The position numbers were made by a program, and so were the translations under genes. Positions 9,663 to 21,004 of a stretch of DNA of 37,167 nt are shown one piece after another. Location: NCBI GenBank assembly GCA_004325065.1, contig PITI01000015.1:1-37167 (forward strand). The letters run 5' to 3'. Under the pieces are notes generated by a model. It was not told where the DNA came from, searched no databases, and was given only the letters and a program-made list of their open reading frames with translations. The number at the start of each line of letters is the position of its first letter. The first letter of the stretch is position 1. The stretch comes from Hamiltosporidium magnivora. Taxonomy: Eukaryota; Microsporidia; Dubosqiidae.

Positions 9663-12040
9663 TCAATTCCAATCATCTGCATTGTAAATTGACAAAAAAT
9701 ACTCGCCAAGTTCTTCAATTAAATTTTTAGTATCTAAATCAAATATTTTCAAATTAGTATAAACAAAATTGAAATCTTCTATATCAGGAAGATGAAATCT
9801 TTTTATGGAATCAAAGGTGTTATATTCAAATTTGCAGTCATTAAGATTTAATCGTTTTAAATGCTTAAATTTACATATTTGTTGAATATCGTTCCTAGAT
9901 ATTTTTATACTCGATAAATTTAATTCAATTATTACATATTCTGTTTCAGGTGAAAATAAATCATGGAAGTATATATTTTCTAGATTACAATTTTCGATTT
10001 CTAGATCAACAAGATTGTTTAGATTCTTAAAAGCAAAGGAATCTGTTTTGTCAATAAAACAATCAAAAATACTAAATTTTTGTAATCCTTTGGTTTTTGG
10101 ATTTGAAAAAATACTATTTAGTGTTCCAGAAGGAAATTTATTTCCAATTTGTAAATCTTGAAGTGTTTCACACGAAAAAGAGAAATTATTTGTAGCAATA
10201 CAATATTCTAAAATTATTGAAAATGATTTAAGTTCCGAATTTGATATATATTCCGTGAAATCGTTAAAAAATAATATTTTGAAGAGGTTTTCTCCAACAA
10301 AAGATAAACATTCAATTTTTTTGAATGATTTCAAAAATAATAAAAAAACAGTATCGGTATTTTTAAAATCATGAGTTAAATCAAATTCTCGAATTGTGTT
10401 GTTTAAAGGAAACGAAAATTCATCTTATATAAATCGTAAAGTACAGTATTCGATCACTAAAAGTTGAATTTCTGGCAGAATTACTATTGTTTCAAGTATG
10501 GTTTTTGTAAGTAAACATCTTTTAAAAGAAATTTTAATGATATTTTTGAACAAATATCGTTGATCAACAAAAGTTATTTCATTCTTTAAAGAAGAAAGAT
10601 TGATTTCTATACTTTTTAAATTTGGTAAAATATCTATAAAACTTAGTAATTCGAGTGAAAGTGATGCCTTTGGAAAAATAACAATTTTGAAAATTTCCTT
10701 TCTAAAAAAAATGAGATCATTTACCGTTTTTAATTTTGTGTTTTTTGTGAAAGTATAATGAAGACATTTTTCTAAAGTTAATCTTTCCTGAATAATTAAT
10801 CTAGAAATATTTTCTTTGAAATTATTTTCTATTTTATATTTCAGCACTTGAATTACTGCCTGAATATTTTTGTCTTTGTGAATCTTATTCTGTAATGCCA
10901 TATCTAGATCAAAAATTATAAAAATACTTTTCAAATTGACAACAAATTATCTGAAAATGCATTTTTCGATATTATTTTGGTATTTATAAAATGAATATGT
11001 TTTAAATTATTAAAAATTAAATTATTGTTTAAAAATTCTATTGTTTCATCTTTGATCAACATATTATAAAAAACAACTTCATCTATATTTTCCAATACAA
11101 ATTCTATGATATTATTTATTTTGTGCAAATTTATAATTAATCTATGGAAGATAACTTTTTTAATATCAAAAATACTAAAAATTAAATAAAACATGTTTTG
11201 ACAGTAATGATTCTTTTTTAAAATAATTTCAAAGATATCAATAAGATCATCTGACATCGAAACCAAGCCTAAATCACTGTTTATAAGTTCTACATCGTAT
11301 TCATTCAATAGTAAATCCTTTATTATATTTTCTAACAATTCTAGATTTTCAGACTTTAAAGAAATATAATTCTTATAAAATCTTTCAAATATTATTTTTA
11401 CCATATGCTTCGAAAATATAAGTTTATTTTTTTGCTGAGATATCTCTTCTTCTAAATTGATACTTTTATTTTTCACTAAGTCACAAAGTTGGAATAAGAA
11501 CAGGTCTACAATTTTATAGAAATTTTCATCTATCGAAATATCAAGATATTCAAAAATATTTAAAAACAAGATGAAATTACGCACTGAAAAGTTGCTAAAA
11601 GGAAAATAAAATGTTTTGTAATACGATAGAAAAATATTAAAATCTTCATACGTAAAATATTTAACTTCAATTTTCAATGTATAGTGTTCATCGTTGTTTT
11701 CTATAATAAGCTTTTTAAATATTGAGAGAAAATATTCAACGGTTGAAACAATAATATTTCTTGTAAGCTTTCTTCTTTTGAAAGTTTTGGGATTTTCAAT
11801 GGTTGTTTTTCTTTTTATGCCTTTCATATCATTATCTTCGGCTTTTAAATCGTCTGAAACCATTCTAATCTCGTTTTTCGAAGCGATATCTTCTGAAATA
11901 TATTCATCGTTCTCTATCCAATAAAATTCAATAAATTTGGTATTTAACACGCCAAAACAAAATAAAATTAAACAATCTGTTTGATTCCTACAAAATTTAC
12001 AATTTATAAGAAAATAATAAATGCTCGACAAGATTATCAT
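9663..12040 (-). pseudogene. Broken leucine-rich-repeat protein gene (one frameshift, one stop)
   Basis: Three minus-strand frames form one former gene of about 790 codons. The first piece (12040-10931, ATG start, 369 aa) has a hydrophobic N terminus. The frame then slips by one near 10931-10949 into the piece ending at 10425. That piece ends at a TAA (10427-10425), but the same frame stays open for 30 more codons into the third piece (to 9663), so a single nonsense codon separates them. The second and third pieces otherwise have only TTG starts. The third piece shows LRR periodicity (LNNLVDLEIENCNLENI, FKHLKRLNLNDCKF). The segment around first-piece residues 95-180 faintly resembles a BTB/POZ fold; this is weak. 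The ATG is preceded by GTCCT. LRR families are common in microsporidia; the role of this one is unknown. Sequencing error is the alternative explanation. Confidence 0.75.
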
Positions 12041-12239
12041 AGGACTAAATACAAATCTTTTTTATTAATCTAAAAGTCTTTGGAACATACACTAAAGACT
12101 CAATAGATTATTAGAGTATTCGATTTGTTTATTTTTCTTATTTTGATTGAATTATATCTGAATTTTTATTCTAAGAAACATAAAATTTAATCAATTTTTT
12201 TGAGCTTCTATGTCGTTCTAAATATATTTATTTGATTTT

Positions 12240-12910
12240 TTCACCTTATTATTTGGTGGAGAGAGGATAAACACATAAAAACTTTCTGCTTGGCAATGAG
12301 TATGCGAGATTGATATATGAAATCATTGTTTGGTTTTTGGTGGGAATAAAACCACATTAAATCTTCGGTTGTTCCATGGAGTTTGTATGAGGGATAGAAG
12401 CCATCGAAAAAGCAAAGTTTTTTATGTAAACCGATCAAAGGCCGCTGCCGAGCGTATAGGTAATTTCCATGTAAAAACATAGGAATCTAGCCTTGCTCAC
12501 TCGGGTTTGAATAATTATCGTTTGAGATATATAAAAAATAAACCCATTTCAAGACGGGAGAGCTAAGTAGCAGGTTATACCTGTTGATATGACATTGCAC
12601 TGTCTAGGTAGGCCCCATGTAATTATATGAAATTGATCTTAGCTAGAAGTTTATTGGATTCATAAAGTGTAGAGTAAGTGGGAATGCTGCATAGTCTTGG
12701 GGGGGGGGGCTGGAGAGGCTTCGGCCTTCAATCACACTCCATGCAATGAACTTTAACGAACTCCGGGGGGCAGCCTCACCTATTAATCAGGTTCTACTTG
12801 CCTAGTAGATGAAAGCTTTGGGCCGTAAGTATCACAGGAGATACTGATGCAGTGTTGGGGTAGCAGTTATTTATCTTAAATCTAGAACTGCGTTAATGTC
12901 ATGAAAACAA
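12240..12910 (-). pseudogene. Dispersed family E, copy E3 (degenerate, GC-richer)
   Basis: This is a minus-strand copy of the E1 family with several stops. A 79-aa open piece (12480-12241, ATG) contains PSYKLHGTTEDLMWF, aligned to FSYKFKWNNLTFSVA at the C terminus of E1. Further upstream FPLTLHFMNPINF and HINRYNL match E1. The part at 12790-12900 (AAAGCTTTGGG, CTAGAACTGC) is shared with E4. The copy is clearly less AT-rich than its surroundings and contains an 11-G run at 12699-12709. Confidence 0.65.
12699..12709 (+). repeat. 11-nt poly-G tract
   Basis: A run of eleven G in a genome with almost no G runs lies inside copy E3. Homopolymers of this kind are slippage-prone and also error-prone in sequencing. 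Confidence 0.95.
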
Positions 12911-13221
12911 ATGTAAACTTGTGACTAATGCAAAAATATGTGATATTTTTATATAAAGATAAATAACTTATTATTTTTATTATTCAATTTATTACCAAAT
13001 TAAAATCTTTCTTGACTTCCAAGTTTTCGTTACCTGCAATTTTAATCATTCAATGACGCTGGTACTTAAAATTTATGTTAAAGGAAATTTGAAATAGGCT
13101 ATTTAATTAAACAATTTAATTATTTTTAAAATAGTTTAGGATAATTTATTACAATTAATTATTCATCTTTCTACCATTTTTTGGTCATTTCGATAAATTG
13201 TAAGCCGTTTGGAAGATAGGC

Positions 13222-13598
13222 CTAGTGAGATTCTCGCTGGCTAATCAGTAATAATGTTCGGATTGTCTTTATACCCTCATGCTTCAACAATTTTACGATT
13301 ATTTTTGTTCTTAGTTTATCGAGTATCAGTAAGTCAAAATTGTTTTCAGTTCGTTCTTTTTTTAATTTTAGTTTTTTGTCTGAATAATATATTACAAGTC
13401 GAATGCTAACGGATATGAATAATCGAGTTGACAATCAGCTATTATATTGTGCTCATCTAAGGTATATGATAGATAACTTTTCTTAAATTGCTTGTTCAAT
13501 CTACAACATTGTTTATAATGTTTTAGTACTGTGATTGTTTCTAAAAAAAATATCATTTTGTCATATTTTACTGGGCATTTTTTATATTGACCGGTCAT
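13222..13598 (-). pseudogene. Small broken ORF pair, unknown product
   Basis: An ATG-started frame (13598-13392, 68 aa) overlaps a second frame (13434-13222, TTG start, 70 aa). Read with one frameshift in the overlap they give about 120 residues. The second piece has KIIVKLLKHEGIKTIRTLLL followed by SQRES, which could be a helix-turn-helix of the kind found at transposase N termini; this is only a suggestion. The first piece has several Cys (KKCP, QCC, DCQ). The region may be chance open frame. Confidence 0.25.
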
Positions 13599-14515
13599 TA
13601 TTCATGTTATCTAATTATTTAAACTGACCGTAACATATATATGAAAGCAAACTTTCAAAAATGAAGAGCGAAAGATATAAATGATTTTATACATGCCTAT
13701 TGTTCAGTGCAAGAGTCTAGATGTTTAGAACATATTTTTTCGTTTTGGAAATGTTAACAAACCCAAAATACAACAAGGAAAAAAAAGGAAGCGGAAAAAA
13801 ATATACAATTTTTTAGATTTAAGTTCATATTTGAAGCATCCGAATTTATTTTAGAAAAAATATTTTTTAAGATGTTAGGGATAGTGAAGTAATGCAAATG
13901 TGTGTTATATAGGGAGAATTATAGGAGAAATAGAAAATGACTAACAAGGGATTGGTAATGGAAAGATGTATAAAATCAAAAGATGATATTTAAAATCATC
14001 TTTACATAATTAACAATCAGAAGGGGGTTATTATATTGGGAGCATTTCGGCAGTTACACTAAAAAAACTTGAATAGCCTAATATCTTTATTATCTTTGAA
14101 ATGTCTAGTTGAAATGTAGTTTTTTTATTAAAATTTGCTTCTTATCCTAAAAATCACTGCCTAACTTCTTATATCCTCAAAATTCTAATATTTTTCTTTT
14201 ACTAGTTAAAATTTTTTATAAATCTAGTCACTTAGAAATTCATACTAATTAAGTCTTAAGATATTTTCGACATATAAGCGACGAGTACCATATGACGCCT
14301 TAAAGAATTTCTTAAATATTCAAAAAATAAGAAACAAAGTGCGTTATATTATATAATAAGTATAATTTCTGATAAGGCCAGATTCATTAACAACCTAAAA
14401 GCCTATTTTAAGTAAAAATAAAAAAATACAAAGTTAAAATATGTAAGGCATGAAAAAAATCTTGACTATTGAGAAATTTATTTATGATGATAAATATGGC
14501 CCGAGAAAAAAAAAA
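13599..14515. other. Gene-free spacer
   Basis: AT-rich spacer between two minus-strand degenerate genes. Nothing supported. Confidence 0.5.
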
Positions 14516-16349
14516 TTAAGCGATTGTAATTAAATATAGCTGTTCCCATGATTGTTTAATTTTTTTGGATTTGGGGTTGGTAATTCCATAATATTTTCTA
14601 AAATAATAATTTAAACATATTTCAGACAAAATAATATCGTTGAGAGTTAAGCTATTATTTTTATCCGAAATCCTTTTTTTTAAATCAAGAAAGCTATTTT
14701 CTATAAACACAGAAAAAACCCAAGGGAGAGTAGAGTTATAATTTTCGTTATATTAGTTAAATTGAATTCACAAATTAAATTTGCGATATTTGTGTCGCGA
14801 ATAATTACGTTTATTTCATCTACAAACATTCTCTTTAACGATTTATCCCACCCTTTGTGAAGAATTTTTTTTAGAACAAATATTTCTAATGATATATTGA
14901 TAAAGTTGTCAAGATTTTTCAAATTCGATTGAAATTCCAAATTCAAAATAATCGATACAAAAACTCGCAGGTAAAATTTAAAATTTGTATTTTGATTGTA
15001 GAATAAAAATCTATGGTGCGTTTCAGAAGTCAATTCGAGACTTAAATAAACGTTGTAAAAGCAAAATTTCATTTTTCCATTTTTAATTCCAAGAAATAAG
15101 TTTGAAAACAATTTTTGCAGAAAAAATTTCTAAATATATTCGTCTCTATAGTCATTTCCACAATTCATATTGTTAATAGAACATCTTTTAAAATTTGACA
15201 AAATAAAATTATCAAATTTTTCTAACTGCCTCGAAATAAGTGACAAAAGAAAGTATACGTATAATATATATTTTTTTTCTACATAAAGACATAAATTTTC
15301 TCGATAACAACCCACAAATTTAAAAAGTTCATAATGTATTCCTTTATTCCTATATTTTCAATTTTTATCATTATTGCATTCATATTTTCCGTAAATTGGT
15401 GCATTTCAATTGATGATGAATATGAAGTTTCAAAATATATAAGATTTTTTGCAAAAATTAAAATTTCATTAAGTGTTTTTTTGGTTTTAATATTATCTAA
15501 ATCATACTTGCTTATTTCAGTTTCAATTCTGAATAAATAGGTATCATATGTTAAACTATTTCCATATTCCATTGATTCATCAGCAATACCTATTCTAAGT
15601 CGATTATCTATTTCAGAATATAAGGCTGGAATCATATCCAAATAATGTGAGTAATTAGTGCATTCTTTTTCCAAGAAAATGTTTTCAATCCCGCATATTT
15701 TATTCTCTAGTTGTTCAAGATAATTATTGTTTGGTTTTGCAGCATTTAAATTATTTAATAAACGGATATCATTAGGTATAGAATGTGGATCAACCTTACT
15801 AGTGTCAAATTGTTCTTGAAAAAGGCGCACAGAGTCACCATCTACTCTATTGCCAATATTAATTGTTGATGAAAGCCCATTTTCGTTTTGTAGATAATCA
15901 GGATTTTGACACAAAATGCCTGAAGTACCCGAATACTGGTTTCGAAAAACGCTTTTGTCCGGAATATAATTTTGTTGTTTTTCATTTGTTGATTTCGTGA
16001 CTTTTTCTTCAGTAGGTTCTTGTGGTGAATAATGATTTTTCATGTCTTGATTTTGTATTAGAACGAAAACATTATAGCTATTTGATAAATTTTCCTCTGT
16101 AAAATGTGATAAAACACCGGAAGCACTTTGAAAAGACTGATGTGAAGCAAAATTTGGAATGAAATCGCTATTTTGAAAATAATAATCCACTGTAAAAACT
16201 TGGGAAGCATTGAAACCAAAATTACTCGGCTGTATCTCACTTAATTCTGTATCAGCAGTGTTATAATACGAATGAAATTCATCTATGGTTGTAGATATGA
16301 AACATATAAAAAATAAAAAGCCAGATCTCTTGCTCATAAAAATTTTCAT
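14516..16349 (-). pseudogene. Broken secreted-protein gene (two frameshifts, one stop)
   Basis: Four minus-strand pieces line up as one former gene of about 610 codons. The 5' piece (16349-15279, 356 aa, ATG) begins with a signal-peptide-like stretch; a second ATG at 16337 gives MSKRSGFLFFICFIS, a more typical signal sequence. It is followed by a Ser/Asn/Gln-rich region with Cys near residues 145, 215 and 226. Frame changes within about 15279-15370 into the piece ending at the TAG at 15132-15130. Six codons later the same frame continues as the 15111-14701 piece, then shifts again near 14701-14710 into the last piece. The later pieces have only GTG or TTG starts. I recognise no domain. The signal sequence suggests export; microsporidian secreted families often act at the host interface, but that is inference. 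Confidence 0.7.
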
Positions 16350-17690
16350 AATGGATCGATTTTAAATCATTTAAATGCTTTGAAAATGTTCTAGATCATG
16401 TTTCAGACTCTTAAAATTTTTTAACACTAACGATCTAATTCTATTTTGTACTATAATTTATTCGGTGCATTTACATTGCATGAGGGAAGTAGTTTAAAAA
16501 AACATGGTCAATTACTGTTTTGTTGTTCAGCATATATTCTTTATCATTATATTTATTAGAAAAAATAGATAAATTTTAGTCTTGAATCATTAACTGCGAG
16601 AAATTGATTCCGAAGATCATTTTTAGCAAGAAATTAGATACAATATTCGGCTTATACCCGGAAGCGTTTAATCGAGCATATCATAGCAAATATCAAAATT
16701 TTTTCTCATTTTAAGCTTTTATAGACTGTAAAATTCATTGTGTTTTCTTTGGCATAGTTTAAACCAAGATAGTATTGTCAAAAAATTATTTGTATATGTG
16801 TACTTTACTTAGGTTCATTTCATAAGAAAAGTATTAATAACAAAATTAGAAATTTTATTGCAATTTTTAGAGCTTAAATATCACAAATCAATCGAAGTAT
16901 AGTATCGTAGGCTAAGTATATTTTTTATCCTTTGCAAACTTATATAACGATTGCTCAATAAATTTTATTATAAAATCTAAAAGCATTAGGAATTATATTT
17001 TTCTCATCGAAAAATTCACAGGTTATTACAATATCTTCATGAAAGTCCAAAATTTATACGTTTAGAAAGGCATCATATGCTGATTTGTTAACAATAGAAT
17101 ACCTTATTTTATTGTGAATAGCATACGACAACGAGGTTTTGAATACAAAAAATAACTTTTATATAGTGACTCTAGAAGCTTAGGAAGAAATGTGGCAGAA
17201 AATTCGTTTATTAAAAGCAAAAAACCAAATGTGGCCCGATGAAAATTATGTCAAAAATTCAATTATCTGGCTCAAGTAATTTTAATCCGAATATTGAATA
17301 CAAAAAAAAACCGAAAGTAAACTATAAAACGTTTAAAAAAGCTCATGTTTTCATATTGTCTTAATTACTATGGTGTCATGAAAATACCAATTTTTGCCTG
17401 TCCTCATCTTTATTAGATTAACGATATCAAAATTTCAAGAAAATTATTATAACACCCAGTAAATCAATAGGAAGAATATTTGAAACTGAATTTAGCAATA
17501 AAAAAATTTAAGCTTTTTTTATTAATGGTGTTGAGTTAAATCTCTGAAAGTACAGGGGAAATTGCAAAAGATAATAACACATGAGGAATTGTTTCAAAAT
17601 TAAATTATCTCTACTCTTCTACAATAAAATATTATGCAGCTGATATATAAATCCGGATCTTAATGACAAATGAATAAGTTTGTTTTGAAA
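16350..17690. other. Gene-free spacer
   Basis: AT-rich sequence, no supported gene. It lies upstream of the 17.7-18.85 kb retroelement relic, where a gag/protease part would be expected, but none was recognised. Confidence 0.4.
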
Positions 17691-18850
17691 AATTGTCTCA
17701 GAAATTAAAAAATTAAATCGACCAACTATACACTCGTGAGGAAGACCGCTACGCCTCTGAAATAAATCGGTACTTTAAATCTTGATAATAGAAGATACAC
17801 AAGAGAACCCGACATTTACATATGTAAAAGTATAGGTAAAACTAATACAAAGCGTACAAAGAACTGAACATTAAATTAAATCTAAAAAAATATATATCCC
17901 GTATTCAATTAAATTTGATATTGTTGATCAAATATCATTAAGAGATATTTCGACTTTCACAAGATAGTCATTCTAAATTATACGATCTGCTTAGTGCAGT
18001 TATTATGATAAATGATGTATGTATTAGCCCGGCGTATAAGATAAGTCTATCTTCTAAAAATTGCTTTAAAAACGCAATAGATTTGTTATGATGCCAAGAA
18101 AAAATAAATTTTAACAAATCCTAAATTTCTAAGAAAACGAAGCGATTTCATGTACGAAAAAGAAATTCTAAAGGTTATAAGGTAAAAAAGTATTTATCGC
18201 ACCGATAATTTTTTCTATAAGCAAAATTTTGTCTAAAGAATTTAAGCATTGATAAAAAATACCAAAAAAAAATCAAAATTACACAACGAAATAAAAATCA
18301 TAATTTAAATTTTTAAAACGCGCAAAAAAATGCGCACATTCAGGTAGTGGAGTTGCCTGCTAGCCAGAAAAAGAAAACATAAATCTAAATTTTGCAAAAA
18401 TTTTTCGGTTTCAGTAAAGATAAGAATATTTCTGATATGCTAAAAAAACTGCCAATAGTTTGGAATTACAGAAAATACCTGTAAGGTATTCTGCAAAAAC
18501 CCAGGTAATTCTTCGCAACCATAAAACATGACATAAATGAAAAATTCTGTGTATAGCTTCAATTCTTGTCATAATCAAAATTTAAAAAAGAATTGGTATC
18601 ACTTCTTAGGAAATTATAAAATTCGAGTATGCGTGAATGAGATTCGATATCGGAATTAAAACACTTACATAAATCTGTAAAAATTTACTAAGTATATTTG
18701 TTTCAAGCGTGAAATTACAAAGATTGCGTTCATTGAAATAAGAATCACTTCACAAGATTCGCTTCAAATTTTTGAAACTAAAAAACGATTGGTAACAACT
18801 TTTTTTATAATTGATGATTTTATTATTGGATTGGCATGGAGATAATTCAT
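17691..18850 (+). mobile_element. Decayed Ty3/gypsy-like pol (RT and RNase H)
   Basis: Reading + frames in turn gives, in order: REEDRYASEINRYFKS at about 17733-17780 (RT fingers, compare R-E-E-x-x-x-E-I-x-x-x-L-x-x-G-I-I); IYIPYSIKFDIVDQI then SLRDISTF at 17885-17965 (compare Y-P-x-P-x-I-D-D-x-L-D-x-L and F-S-x-L-D-L); FVMMPRKNKF, stop, QILNF at 18081-18130 (compare MPFGLxNAPxxFQ); MLKKLPIVWNYRKYL and GILQKPR at 18435-18505 (thumb, compare LRSFLGxxxYYRxF); and LQIFETKKRLVTTFF at 18765-18810 (RNase H, compare Y-x-x-x-E-K-E-x-L-A). The distances match a gypsy RT-RH of usual length. Stops and frameshifts throughout make it long dead. No LTRs were found. Confidence 0.6.
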
Positions 18851-19941
18851 AATGTTATTTGCAATATTACTGTAATTAAATGCTATAAGATTCATAAAAT
18901 AATCCACGTACTTGGTGAATTAAAGGCATGTAAACGGTCGATAGTCTTAAAAAAATGGTTAAAAAAAATTTATGAGCGAAAAGAGTGATTACCATAGCCG
19001 AACTTAATATGCACACATAAAAATAATATGGTTATGTAATACACACAACAGTAATTCCGAAAAATATATTTCTGCTACATATAACTGCCAATAAAGAAGA
19101 AATGCCAAGTAGCAAACAAATAACTTATCAAACAAAAAAAAAATTGAAAAAACGATCGAAATCTAAAAATTGACTCACTAATCACAAACAATCAACCATT
19201 AAAAACGTTACAAATAAAAAAGAGCATTCGTAGAATATGCGAGGAAAAACAGTTGGCAATATAACCCATATCAAATTTATTATATTGGCAATATTTAAAG
19301 TTTCCTTTAAAAGTATTATTAACTAGAAACATTTGAATATTTATATTTTCACATATTATAGATTCTATTGGTGTTTAAAATGCCTTTATTTATTTATATT
19401 TATTGGTATTTTACATTCTTTAATAATATAAATACGCAATGTATATCTAATAAATTTATTACGAAGAAATATTTTTGACAAATAAAACACTAAAAAAAGA
19501 AAAAAAATACAGAAATAGAAAAAAATCTCTTTTACATTGTTAAATTCATTTGCAAGCAAATATAACAACTTAAATGATGATGAGAACCGAAAAAAAAACT
19601 TTTGCTAAATTTATAAACAAGTATTTTATAATAAAAAAGCAAGAACTTTTCTTGTATTTACTTAAAAAGTATAAAACCAATATTTCAAATAACATATATT
19701 TTTTCACTATAAATCAGTTGAGATAGAAATGTGACAAGAAATGTTAGTTATAACCTCTTTGATAGATTTGACATTGGATTGGTTTAAAAAAAAGTCATAT
19801 TCCGTTAAGTGATTTTTGATAAATTAATTGCCTAATTGGTACTTAAATTCGAAAATCTCCTTTACTAAAGGGTGAAGGTTTACTAAATTTTCAAATCAAT
19901 AAAATAAACCAATCTAAATTAAATATTTTGATTGAGATTAA
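18851..19941. other. Gene-free spacer
   Basis: AT-rich, A-run-rich sequence. A 60-aa minus ORF (19568-19386) has only a TTG start and low-complexity hydrophobic content, and I do not call it. Confidence 0.5.
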
Positions 19942-19944
19942 CCC
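19942..19944 (+). promoter_or_regulatory. CCC start-site motif
   Basis: CCC lies 1 nt before the ATG at 19946 (ACCCGATG). It is consistent with the microsporidian CCC-like motif and decides the start over the upstream in-frame TTG at 19928. Confidence 0.55.
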
Positions 19945-19945
19945 G

Positions 19946-20545
19946 ATGGAAGAAAATTTTCTACAGATATATAATGATATAAAAAGACATGGGAGATGTA
20001 TAACAACATCATTTATATTTATAAGTACATACAATACTATAATGTCTATTCTTGTTTTTATTCTACCAACTGGTCGTAAACCATCGGATTCGTATAAAAA
20101 ATATGTAAACAGTATTAATAAACTTTTTAAAAGGTGTGGATTCCTTGCTGTTGTGATAATACGAATAGTAAATATACTAAAATTGGGAAGAGAAAAAGAC
20201 ATTTTTTATTCAATTCCGTTGGACTTGTTGCTTTTTTATGTTAACAATAAGAATATAGGTACATTTTCTATCGTCACTAAAGCATTTAAAGAAAAAAATT
20301 TAAATCCTTCAGGTCATATGTTTACCTTTTCATATTCTTTTTATATTTTGACACGCGTCCTTCTTACATCAAAAAGCGTTTTTCTTATTTCTACTTGCAT
20401 ATTTACAATTTTAATTTATACTTTTTTGGCAACTTATACAATCATTTATCATCATACTAAATGGGAATGTTTTATTGGATTAATTCTTTGCAATATTACT
20501 GCATTCATTCATAATTATATTCTAGCTTATGTTGAAATGAATTAA
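19946..20545 (+). CDS. Multi-span membrane protein, FIT/Scs3-like lipid phosphatase candidate
   Basis: The product is 199 aa with about five or six hydrophobic segments (near residues 22-42, 65-80, 90-100, 125-138, 144-166 and 175-190). Two histidine motifs stand out: NPSGHMF, with the His at residue 124, and YHHTKWE at 168-174, followed by FIGLIL. The FIT/Scs3 family (ER acyl-CoA diphosphatases needed for normal ER lipid balance and lipid-droplet budding) has an SGH-x-F motif and a later Y-x-H-x-x-x-E/x-x-G motif at this spacing. PAP2-type phosphatases (dolichyl diphosphatase, sphingomyelin synthase) are the main alternative. The start is set by the adjacent CCC. It is intact and isolated, with no neighbours within 2 kb. 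Assignment to FIT is inference. Confidence 0.6.
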   Translation: MEENFLQIYNDIKRHGRCITTSFIFISTYNTIMSILVFILPTGRKPSDSYKKYVNSINKLFKRCGFLAVVIIRIVNILKLGREKDIFYSIPLDLLLFYVNNKNIGTFSIVTKAFKEKNLNPSGHMFTFSYSFYILTRVLLTSKSVFLISTCIFTILIYTFLATYTIIYHHTKWECFIGLILCNITAFIHNYILAYVEMN

Positions 20546-20616
20546 AAAAAATGCATTTTTATAACTAAATAAATTTAAATGTTAATCGAGTAATTGAAGC
20601 AAAATATTTTTTAAAG

Positions 20617-20820
20617 TTACTTTTCAAAAATTTGTAAATATTTAAGTAAAAGAGACTTCCAAAATATTGGTTTTATTAAAAAAATATAAAGTAAGGCATA
20701 TAAGTTTGATATATTTTTAGTTTGTATTAAAACTAATTCGCCTAAATATTTTTGGAATAGTCCTACTATATCATTACCTTTTAGTTTTAGTATAAAAAAA
20801 TTATCTTCAAAATACAGCAA
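20617..20820 (-). CDS. Possible small or partial gene without ATG
   Basis: A 67-codon frame with a TTG start, open about 18 codons further upstream with no ATG, lies tail to tail with the FIT-like gene. The sequence LYFEDNFFILKLKGNDIVGL is more protein-like than random AT frames, and the C-terminal half is hydrophobic. It could be a 3' exon, a gene fragment or chance. No family is recognised. Confidence 0.2.
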   Translation of the reverse strand: MLYFEDNFFILKLKGNDIVGLFQKYLGELVLIQTKNISNLYALLYIFLIKPIFWKSLLLKYLQIFEK

Positions 20821-21004
20821 AGAGGTGAAATTTTTTGCGTGTAATAAATATGTGATGAGTCTCTATTCTGCTTTACACTTAACCTGTCTATGTATAGCCT
20901 GTAAATATTCTACGTGTTATTTTATAGGAAACATTAAAACACCGGTTAAAATTTATTAGACTATTTAAAACAGATATATTTTTTACTTTTTTTTGACAAT
21001 TAAT

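Noticed and set aside
11694..11924. Plus-strand ORF of 76 aa, and similar ones at 15334-15540
   Set aside because: They lie antisense to the LRR and secreted-protein pseudogenes.
16058..16240. Minus-strand ORF of 60 aa in another frame
   Set aside because: It overlaps the better frame of the broken secreted-protein gene.
9663..16349. Stop-codon reassignment to explain the broken genes
   Set aside because: Both TAA and TAG interrupt, and frameshifts are also needed, while intact genes use normal stops.
18816..18821. IIDDF as an RT catalytic box
   Set aside because: It fits better as the RNase H segment following Y-x-x-x-E-K-E; an RT box would be expected near 18200 from the other motifs.
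19891..20202. Minus-strand ORF of 103 aa
   Set aside because: Antisense to the FIT-like gene, with no independent support.
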